Below are positions 40,222 to 49,400 of a stretch of 64,000 nucleotides of DNA, piece by piece. The DNA is from Tubulanus polymorphus (lineage: Eukaryota; Nemertea; Palaeonemertea; Tubulaniformes; Tubulanidae), in NCBI RefSeq assembly GCF_964204645.1, contig NC_134032.1, forward strand, positions 14,316,275-14,380,274, given 5' to 3'. Position numbers and translations under genes: made by a program. Positions within the stretch are counted from its first letter, which is position 1; the number at the start of each line of letters is the position of its first letter. The notes beneath the pieces were generated by a model. It did no database searches. It saw only the letters and a list, made by a program, of their open reading frames with translations, and was not told the DNA's origin.

Positions 40222-41177
40222 AGAGACGTTCGCGGAACGTGACGGAACGGAGGGAGAACTAGTCATTTTATAAAAAATCGGGGGTAAATCCAGGGTGGTT
40301 TATAACTAATTATCGTTACTTATATGTCATTATGCTCGATAGGTGCTGCCATCTTCAAATAGTGATAAAAACTAATTACTAATAGCATTGATACACAGCG
40401 ATGCGGCGTACTAGCGAATTTCATCACTGATTTAAACACTGCATTGCGGTGTAGATGAAGAAAGGGTTGATGAGACTTGTAAAACCCTTTACAATTTTAA
40501 GTCCCCAATTTATATTTGAAGGCATTAGTTAATCAAAAATGACCTAAATCATGTTTAGTTGTCGAAATTTCTTTTGGTGTTTTTGACATAAAGGGACTTT
40601 AAATAGGCTCTCTATAACTTGAGTTTGTTTTAGGCAACATTTGTCAAAAATTGTGGATTTCTTTTCCTGTCAAAAGGTCGTTACTAACAGAATGCCCTTC
40701 ATTATGTTATGTTTGCTTTGAAAAACCCTCTGATCATGCCCCTTGTATCTACCCTTGATAACAGAAGATTTTATTATTTTTTGGATAGAATCAGGGAGTT
40801 TATTATCATTACTCAGAACCATGCTTTATTCAAGATTTAAAAACTCGTTACGACTGGTAGGATGGGCTGGAAATGATACAACACAGTGGAACCTATCGGT
40901 TATAACAAACCTAGAATTTTGTTTTCTGAGGTTGCTTGTGACAAGAAGGTTTCACTTTTAAATTCGCACAATTTCTAAAATGGGAATTATTCGTAGATGG
41001 ATTAACTTGTTTATATCCGAATCATAGATAACTTCGGTAATTTGAAGAATCCTGCTGCTGATACTTTTTATCTCATCCTAGAGGTCCCAGTTCCACAATT
41101 TCAGAGTCAAATTTCAAGCCGAGAAAAAATGATTCAAAAACCGTACTTTATTTATTCTGTCTCTCTTAAAATCGATT

Positions 41178-41404
41178 TAATGCTAAACAAAAATGATACC
41201 TTGTTTCTCCGCAGCGGCCGGGTCATTTTTGTAAAATATGATAAATTTTGTAAACAGTTCATTTCTATAGCGGCCGGGTCTGTTATGGTGAAATTGATCA
41301 CGATTTAAAAAAAAGTAATGTATAGGGTAGATAGGCAGCCGGCCGGGTCAACATTTAAGCTCAGCAGAGCGCAGAAACAAGGTATCAATTTTTTTTAGCC
41401 TAAA
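41178..41404. mobile_element. MITE with TGATACCTTGTTTCTCCGC ends (copy 2)
   Basis: Nearly identical to 3973-4199: the same terminal repeats, GCGGCCGGGTC twice, GTATAGGGTAGATAGGC and a right end of AAACAAGGTATCAATTTTTT. The high similarity suggests recent movement. Confidence 0.8.
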
Positions 41405-41572
41405 GAGTTAACGCTATTTGAGGTTAAATTTCATCCAAAGTTGACGCTGATGTCGGTAATAATTCACCGAATGACGTTTGTTTTTCTTCCTTTTCTTTGT
41501 TTTTGACGAAATTGAAGTAACGCTGCAACGTATTAGAACCTAATTAGATCCATTTAAAACTTTGATACTCTG

Positions 41573-41685
41573 GGGTCGGTTTTACAGACTGGTATTACCT
41601 TAAACCCGGGGGCTAACTTAGTTCATTATTAAATGAGTTAGCCCACAGGTTAAAGGTCGTAATACCACTCTATAAAACCGGGCCC
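41573..41685. repeat. Small inverted-repeat element
   Basis: GGTCGGTTTTACAGACTGGT and ACCACTCTATAAAACCGGGC are inverted, with inner GGGCTAACT/GAGTTAGCCC arms. No coding capacity. Confidence 0.55.
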
Positions 41686-42863
41686 TGGATGATATTCGAG
41701 CAATTACTTGTTGTACGCGAAAGCTTACAAGTAAGTGCTTGAATTTAAATCCGGGATAGATGAATCTATATCAATCAAAAATTGTTTCCAACACGTCTGA
41801 GAAGTTATTCATTTCGTCTCATGGTTTACCACTACTAGTAGTGAAAGATTAACCCTGAACTGTGGAACTGGCTCCATCATCATCATCATCATCATTATCA
41901 TAGTTGCCATCATCATCTGTAAGAAATGTTATGCAAAAATTATTTTGGGTGTTTGTGTGAGTTTGTAAATAAGATATCAAATGTCTCAATATTGAAAGTC
42001 GATTGAGTCGATCAATTAACTTGTTAATTAAGCGGTTAACCCGTTAATTAAGTAATTAACTAGTGTATTAAGAAATTTATCATGAATTTGATTGACAGTA
42101 GTAATCAGTAAGATGGATGATTTTCGCGAAGTGAAACAATTTTAAAGATTTAAATATAGGATGGGTGATTTGTTTGTAGAAAGTGGTGTTTTTGAAACGT
42201 GTTTGTTATATATAACCATTGATTAATTATGATATTGTGCAATTATCAACATCAATTGTTTTTCATATTTGATGAATTTTGATGATAAACATTCCAGAAA
42301 AAAAAACATGTTTTTATCAAATAATGGAAATGAATTTGTTTCAAATGTTTCTCGTCTCCGGAACTGGGCGTCTATGATGTACCAGTACTAAATCTCTAGA
42401 AAACAGGGGGTTTTGGTCCACTGATTGAAGGAACTAGGCCTCCATTCTCTACAAGGGCTTCATATCCGGAACTAGGTCAGAGTTAGATAGAGGGTGTCCC
42501 GGGTTCGAATCCAGTAATTACTGACACTGATTCAGAGTTGTCGATGCCGAATAGAGGATGTGCAGGGGTGTCGCGGGTTCGAACCCAGTTATTACTGACA
42601 CTGATTCAGAGTGGTCCTGATGCTATATAGAGGATGTGCAGGATTTAGAGTGGTCCTGATGCTGAATAGAGGATGTACATTGGTGTCCCGGGTACGAATT
42701 CAGAGTCTGAATTGACAATGAACAAGGGGGTGTCCCGGGTTCGAACAATTACTGGTCCCTAGTAAACGATGTACAGTGGTGTCCCAGGTTCGAACCTAGT
42801 AATTACTGATATTGATTCAGAGTGTGGGTCCTGATGCTGAATAGATGATGTACTGCAGTCCCG

Positions 42864-43030
42864 ACCGTATGGTGCTGTCGCTATGCTCATCGTTAGCGGG
42901 ATTTTCACACACTAATGCAAGTCAACTCTGGCAAGCTAGGGTTAATGGCAGCAACTCGATTGCCAGAGTTAACTTGCGTTAGTGTATGAAAATCCCGCTA
43001 ACGATGTGCATAGCAGCAGCACCGTACGGT
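42864..43030. mobile_element. Foldback element (palindrome), copy 1
   Basis: ACCGTATGGTGCTGTCGCTA and the inverse arm ending TAGCAGCAGCACCGTACGGT. Further inward GTTAGCGGGATTTTCA pairs with TGAAAATCCCGCTAAC, and CTCTGGCAA with TTGCCAGAG. Three more copies lie at 43200-43363, 45468-45634 and 45803-45970; a relative is at 57259-57403. Confidence 0.82.
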
Positions 43031-43199
43031 AAAATGTTGATATCTTAACAAAAGTGATTACTGGTTACTAGGATTCAGAGTGATCCTGATGCTGAATAGG
43101 CATAGTACAGGGGTGTCCCGGGTTTGAACCTAGTAATTACTGACACTGATTCAGAGTGCGGGCCCTGATGCTGAATAGACGATGTACTGCAGTCCCGTC

Positions 43200-43363
43200 T
43201 GTACGGTGCTGCCGCTATGCTCATCGTTAGCGAGATTTTCATACACTAACGCAAGTCAACTCTGGCAAGCTAGGGTTAATGGCAGAAACTCGATTGCCAG
43301 AGTAAACTTGCGTTAGTGTATGAAAATCCCGCTAACGATGAGCATAGCGGCAGCACCGTACGG
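43200..43363. mobile_element. Foldback element (palindrome), copy 2
   Basis: Same arms as 42864-43030: GTACGGTGCTGCCGCTATGC at the left and its inverse at the right. Confidence 0.8.
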
Positions 43364-43909
43364 TAAAATGTTGATATCTTAACAAAAGTTATTACTGGTT
43401 ACTAAGATTCAGAGTTATCATGATGCTGAATAGACATTGTACAGAGGGGGTCCCGGGTTCGAACCCTTAATTACTGAGGCTGGTCCTGATGCTGAATAAA
43501 GGATGTAAAGGGGTGTCCCGGGTTCGAACCCATTAATTACTGACACTGAGAGTGGTCCTGATGCTGAATAAAAGATGTACAGGGGTGTCCCGGGTTCGAA
43601 CCCATTAATTACTGACGCTGATTCAGAGTGGTCCTGATTCTGAATAGACGAGAACTTTGAACCTAGGGGTCCATTGTCTGCAATTTTGTCCTGTCTCTAG
43701 AACTAGGGGGTCATTCATTGTCTACAAGAAAATTCTGTATGTATAAAACTTTACTTACGAATATTTACAATTGTGAAGGAAATTTCATCATTACATGGAA
43801 TCCTGGAGCGAATTTCAGACATAATTCATTCAAACTCCTCATAGATTTATGTAAATGCGATGATTAATTTAAGCCGTCTGTCGTCATCTAGAAACAGCAG
43901 ACGCTTTAT

Positions 43910-43962
43910 TCACGTTCCGATTTCTCCGAAATATATCTTCTTATCACTTGATACTGATGCGA
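43910..43962 (-). pseudogene. Duplicate of SNRNP40 terminal exon (distal copy)
   Basis: The 53-bp exon with its TTTTCAG acceptor is identical to 46444-46496, encoding ASVSSDKKIYFGEIGT and a stop. It lies 2534 bp further from exon 8. Because the acceptor and stop are intact it could serve as an alternative last exon giving the same protein; it is more likely bypassed. Confidence 0.75.
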
Positions 43963-44216
43963 CTGAAAATATTAGTAAGCATGAATGAATTTAGGATTGT
44001 TTGTGGATCCAGTCTCACGGTTCTCTGTCTGATGTGATCGAGTTTGCTTTAATTGCAACTATTTCCGTGTCTAAACTGCTATATACTCAAAACCGAGGAA
44101 CTGTGTCCTGGAACTGTGTTGATGACATTTTACCTGGACTCGGTTCCTTACAGTTCTAGGTTAGATTTTGATTTCGAGCAAGGTGATCTCAGATATTCTA
44201 ATGCTTATGATCGTCA

Positions 44217-44532
44217 CAGGGTCCGATCTACGGAATGAGAGGCACTTGCCGGGGGGCAAGCATATCTGAAATTTTGCTTGCCCCCCTCCAAAAGCCACTT
44301 GCCCTACACAGGCAGTCCGATTGGTAGCACTATGATTCCTTTTCTGAAAAATCTTCCATTTTATCGCGAAAATAAAATGCGTTAAGAAATCTGTTGTATC
44401 AAATGGGAAAAAAGCTTTGTGACATAAAATTGCACTAGCCCGGTGATAATGACACTAGATGTCACTAGACAGTTGCCCTGATGAGAATATACTTATCCCG
44501 GGCATTCGGACAAGTGCTTAGATCGGACCCTG
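44217..44532. mobile_element. MITE with CAGGGTCCGATCTA ends, 6-bp target duplication (distal copy)
   Basis: Ends CAGGGTCCGATCTA and TTAGATCGGACCCTG, flanked by TCGTCA on both sides. CAGGG ends recall hAT elements, but their target duplication is 8 bp, so the superfamily is open. It carries a GGGGGGCAAGC / GCTTGCCCCCC hairpin. A second copy (46751-47063) arose with the segmental duplication. Confidence 0.7.
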
Positions 44533-44669
44533 TCGTCAAATTTTGATCCACAACAGAATTGGATCCAGAATTTTGAAAAACCAACAAGACTTATTCATAA
44601 ATATTCAAATGAGCCAACTTGAAGACTTGTAGTGAAGACTACTAGTAGTGAATGATTAACCCTGAACTG

Positions 44670-44712
<43 letters not shown>

Positions 44713-45467
44713 TATCATCGTCGCCATCATCATCTGTAAGAAATGTTATGCAAAAAATATTTTGGGTGTTTGTGTGAGTTTGTAAATAAGATTTCAAATG
44801 TCTCAATATTGAAAGTCGATTGAGTCGATCAATTAACTTGTTAATTAAGCGGTTAACCCGTTAATTAAGTAAATAACTAGTTAATTAAGAAATTTATCAT
44901 GAATTTGATTGACAGTGGTAATCAGTAAGATGGGTGATTTTCGCGAAGTGAAACAATTTTAAAGATTTAAATATAGGATGGGTGATTTGTTTGTAGAAAG
45001 TGGTGTTTTTGAAACGTGTTTGTTATATATAACCATTGATTAATTATGATATTGTGCAATTATCAACATCAATAGTTTTTCATATTTGATGAATTTTGAT
45101 GATAAACATTCCAGAAAAATAAAACATGTTTTTATCAAATAATGGAACTGAATTTGTTTCAAATGTTTCTCGTCTCCGGAACTGGGCGTCTATGATGTAC
45201 CAGTACCAAGTCTCTAGAAAACAGGGGGTTTTTGGTCCACTGATTGAAGGAACTAGGGTTCCATTGTCTACAAGGGCTTCATCTCCGGAACTAGGTCAGA
45301 GTTAGATAGAGGGTGTCCCGGGTTCGAACCCAGTAATTACTGATACTGATTCAGAGTGGTCGATGCCGAATAGAGGATGTGCAGGGGTGTCGCGGGTTCG
45401 AACCCAGTTATTACTGACACTGATTCAGAGTGGTCCTGATGCTGATAGATGATGTACTGTAGACCAG

Positions 45468-45634
45468 ACCGTATGGTGCTGCCGCTATGCTCATCGTTAG
45501 CGGGATTTTCACACACTAATGCAAGTCAACTCTGGCAACCTAGGGTTAATGGCAGAAACTCGATTGCCAGAGTTAACTTGCGTTAGTGTATGAAAATCCC
45601 GCTAACGATGAGCATAGCGGCAGCACTGTACGGT
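45468..45634. mobile_element. Foldback element (palindrome), copy 3
   Basis: Arms ACCGTATGGTGCTGCCGCTA and TAGCGGCAGCACTGTACGGT. Confidence 0.8.
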
Positions 45635-45802
45635 AAAATGTTGATATCTTAAACAAAAGTGATTACTGGTTACTAGGATTCAGAGTGATCCTGATGCTGA
45701 ATAGGCATAGTACAGGGGTGTCTCGGGTTCGAACCTAGTAATTACTGACACTGATTCAGAGTGCGGGCCCTGATGCTGAATAGATGATGTACTGCAGTCC
45801 CG

Positions 45803-45970
45803 ACTGTACGGTGCTGCCGCTATGCTCATCGTTAGCGAGATTTTCATACACTAACGCAAGTCAACTCTGGCAAGCTAGGGTTAAATGGCAGAAACTCGAT
45901 TGCCAGAGTTAACTTGCGTTAGTGTATGAAAATCCCGCTAACGATGAGCATAGCGACAGCACCGTACGGT
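45803..45970. mobile_element. Foldback element (palindrome), copy 4
   Basis: Arms ACTGTACGGTGCTGCCGCTA and TAGCGACAGCACCGTACGGT. Confidence 0.8.
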
Positions 45971-46443
45971 AAAATGTTGATATCTTAACAAAAGTTATTA
46001 CTGGTTACCAAGATTCAGAGTTATCCTGATGCTGAATAGACATTGTACAGAGGGGGTCCCGGGTTCGAACCCTTAATTACTGAGGCTGGTCCTGATGCTG
46101 AATAAAGGATGTACAGGGGTGTCCCGGGTTCGAACCCAATAATTACTGACGCTGATTCAGAGTGGTCCTGATGCTGAATAGACGAGAACTTTGAACCTAG
46201 GGGTCCATTGTCTGCAACTTTGTCCTGTCTCTAGAACTAGGGGGTCATTCATTGTCTACAAGAAAATTTTGTATGTATAAAACTTTATTTACGAATATTT
46301 ACAATTGTGAAGGAAATTTTATCATTACATGGAATCCTGGAGCGAATTTCAGACATAATTTATTCAAACTCCTCATAGATTTACGTAAATGCGATGATTA
46401 ATTTAAGCCGTCTGTCGTCATCTAGAAACAGCAGACGCTTTAT

Positions 46444-49400
46444 TCACGTTCCGATTTCTCCGAAATATATCTTCTTATCACTTGATACTGATGCGACTGA
46501 AAATATAAGTAAATATGAATGAATTTAGGATTGTTTGTGGATCCAGTTTCACAGTTCTCTGTCTGATGTGATCGAGTTTGCTTTAATTGCAACTATTTCC
46601 GTGTCTAAACTGCTATATACTCAAAACCGAGGAACTGTGTCCTGGAACAATGTTGATGACATTTTATCTGGACTCGATTCCTTACAGTTCTAGGTTAGAT
46701 TTTGATTTCGAGCAAGGTGATATCAGATATTCTAATGCTTATGATCATCACAGGGTCCGATCTACGGAATGAGAGGCACTTGCCGGGGGGCAAGCATATC
46801 TGAAATTTTGCTTGCCCCCCTCCAAAAGCTACTTGCCCTACACAGGCAGTCCGATTGGTAGCACTATGATTCCTTTTCTGAAAAATCTTCCATTTTATCG
46901 CGAAAAGGAAATGCGTTAAGAAATCTGTTGTATGGAACGGGAAAAAAGCTTTGTGACATAAAATTACACTAGCCCTGGGGACAAGTGATAATGATAACCT
47001 ACTTGCCCTGATGAGAATATACTTATCGCGGGCAATTGGACTTAGTGCTTAGATCGGACCCTGTCGTCAAATTTTAATCCACAACAGAATTGGATCCGGA
47101 ATTTTGAAGAACCAACATAACTAATTCATAAATATTCAAATGAACCAACTTGAAGACTTACTGCAGATAGATTGAAAAAATATCAATATATGAATATTTA
47201 AATGAACATTCGAACTTACTGATTGGTTCAAAAAAACATAATAATATGAATATTCAAATGAGGAGACGGACTTACTGATTGGTTCAAACGGATGGAAATC
47301 AGTTTCGTTGACGGAGCCAGCATGTCCGGGTAGTTTGTACAGAATTCTACGTGACGTCGTGTCCCAGATATAAACAAACCGATCTCCTGAACCGGCGGTC
47401 ACCTGACTTCCGTCTGCCGACCACGATACGCGTAATAAATTCTACAATACAAAAATTAGAAAGAAATTCTTTAAAAAATGTTGTTTACGATTTTCTTTTT
47501 CATAGCAAAACATCTGGACCAAAGATCTTGATTTAAATTTGCAGACCAGATTTTTTCTTGAATAGAAAATAAATTGCCACTCAATTCTATGAGCCTTTTT
47601 CAAACATGATTAACAAACTAAACAGGCTGGCCACTTTGTGCCATTTTCATAAATCCCCTTATCCATTTTCATAAATCCCTGATGATTCTATTGGGTCACA
47701 CAAAATTCCCCGAGAAAATCAGAAAAATTTCTAAGTTTGAAATGTTCTGATTCATTCATTTTTTATTGAATCAAGTAGACCTACTGATAAACGTGTGGTC
47801 AATAACATTTCCGGTAAAATTTGTCAAATTCTTTTGCAAAATTTTCCCTGAGTTTTCCAGTAAATGGCCACTCTGTTATAAACTCATAGAATTCAATTGA
47901 AACATCATTTTATTAGTTTTGCTGAAATTTAAACCGTAAATTTAAACAGTGAAACCGTGCGGGTTGCAGCAGTGAAACCGTACGGGTTGCAACAGTGAAA
48001 CCGTGCGGGTTGCAACAGTGAAACCGTACGGGTTGCAGCAGCGAAACCGTACGGGTTGCAACAGCGAAACCGTACGGGTTACAACAGCGAAACCGTACGG
48101 GTTACAACAGCGAGACCGTGCGGGTTGCAACAGTGAAACCGTGCGGGTTGCAACAGTGAAACCGTGCGGGTTGCAACAGTGAAACCGTACGGGTTGCAAC
48201 AGCGAAACCGTGCGGGTTGCAACAGCGAAACCGTACGGGTTGCAACAGTGAAACCGTGCGGGTTGCAACAGCGAAACCGTACGGGTTGCAACAGTGAAAC
48301 CGTGCGGGTTGCAACAGTGAAACCGTACGGGTTGCAGCAGTGAAACCGTACGGGTTGCAACAGTGAAACCGTACGGGTTGCAGCAGTGAAACCGTGAAGA
48401 GTCTGGTCAGTAACTTGTCTGTTTACCTTTTCGAATGTATGTTGATTTCCTTGGAAAATTTTTACGCATCGTTCCTGAGGCGCAAACGGACGAACATCCC
48501 AAATACGCACTGAAAAATTTATCAGAAAATCTTGTCAACTCTTTCTATGGAACATCATTTTAGAAGTTTTTGAGGAGTCGTAGGGACCCTGAGAGGGTTC
48601 TTCTACTAACCTGTATTATCCATAGCAGTTGTGAGTAAATAGGAACCGTCCGGACTCAAACGCATTCCAGTTACAGTATCAGAGTGACCCCTCATTCTGT
48701 ATAATAGCGAGTTCTTCCTTAAATCCCAAATCTGAAAAAAAACAAACAACTTAATATTCTGTTGAGGGACTCGTGAAAACCGCCTCATTTTGATTGCGAT
48801 CATATTCATTCCGACATTCATCTAATTGGGACGGTATTTTTGGTCCATCAGCACAAAACTCTGCTAAGGGATCATTCATTTATTACGTACGCATAAAATT
48901 TGAATTTTTCGACCCCCCCCTCCTCCCCCTGTACGCAAAATCGGCCATTTTTTCGTATACATTAAGTATTACAGTACACTATTCCACTGACCCCTCCCCC
49001 TCCCCTAATGCGTACGTAATAAATAAATGACCCCTATCAATTTATCCATGTATGAATGTAAATTCAATGTTAAATAAATAATCATTATTACAATATATTT
49101 ACCTTGATGTCATTATCGATGCCGCCCGACATGATCTGTTCAGCTGTATCACTGAACGTCACAGACGTCACCTGATACGTGTTTTGAAACGTCCAAATTT
49201 CACCTTTCTTTCGAGAATCCCATAACTGTCAAAAGAGAAACAGTAATTCAGCGACTTACTTACTAAAAACCAGTTTGATTCTGGTAACCACTAATTTTGG
49301 TGTTGTAACCAATCTAACAACTTAAGACCAGTCTAAGCTCATTTTAGTTCTATAACCAATCTAACAACATAAGACCAGTCTAAGCTCATTTTGGTTCTAT

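Larger units (their letters stand above)
40222..41830. other. Intergenic region after FKBP11
   Basis: No gene recognised. It contains a piggyBac-like MITE fragment (40385-40470), a MITE copy (41178-41404) and a small palindrome (41573-41685). Confidence 0.5.
42470..43640. repeat. ~75-bp tandem array with tRNA B-box-like motifs (distal copy)
   Basis: Irregular repeats of GGGTGTCCCGGGTTCGAACC, TAATTACTGACACTGATTCA, GAGTGGTCCTGATGCTGAAT and AGAGGATGTACAG. Many units contain GGTTCGAACC, the polymerase III B-box/T-loop consensus. Two palindromes (42864-43030 and 43200-43363) are embedded. Confidence 0.78.
41831..44630. repeat. Segmental tandem duplication, distal copy (carries a second SNRNP40 exon 9)
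   Basis: Matches 44638-47160 in order, from an (ATC)n microsatellite through AT-rich sequence, a B-box-bearing tandem array with two palindromes, a copy of SNRNP40 exon 9 (43910-43962, minus) and a MITE (44217-44532). It is about 270 bp longer than the proximal copy because the B-box array has more units. Confidence 0.9.
45290..46190. repeat. B-box-bearing tandem array (proximal copy)
   Basis: Same units as 42470-43640, with fewer copies. Palindromes at 45468-45634 and 45803-45970 are embedded. Confidence 0.75.
44638..47160. repeat. Segmental tandem duplication, proximal copy (contains SNRNP40 exon 9)
   Basis: Order and content match 41831-44630. It starts at ACTACTAGTAGTG with a longer (ATC)n tract and ends AACCAACTTGAAGACTTA. 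Scattered substitutions and indels show the duplication is not an immediate assembly copy. Confidence 0.9.

Noticed and set aside
44053-44238. 61-aa frame duplicated at 46587 (MQLFPCLNCY)
   Set aside because: Both copies persist because of the segmental duplication; no domain, no coding bias and it overlaps a MITE end.
42470-46190. Possible CRISPR-like array or tRNA cluster because of regular GGTTCGAACC motifs
   Set aside because: Eukaryotic context, irregular spacing, degenerate units and embedded palindromes; no tRNA fold. Treated as a satellite.
47161-47275. Alternative short SNRNP40 last exon after the acceptor CTATCTGCAG at about 47160
   Set aside because: It would add only a few unrelated residues before a stop. 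The exon at 46444-46496 restores the conserved SSDKKIYFGEI end and keeps the frame.
47942-48510. Frames of 70-143 aa with a CCNPYGF..TRTVSLLQP repeat
   Set aside because: A 23-bp minisatellite has a period of 23 codons in every frame, so open frames arise by chance. Only the first residues of the longest one overlap real SNRNP40 exon 7.
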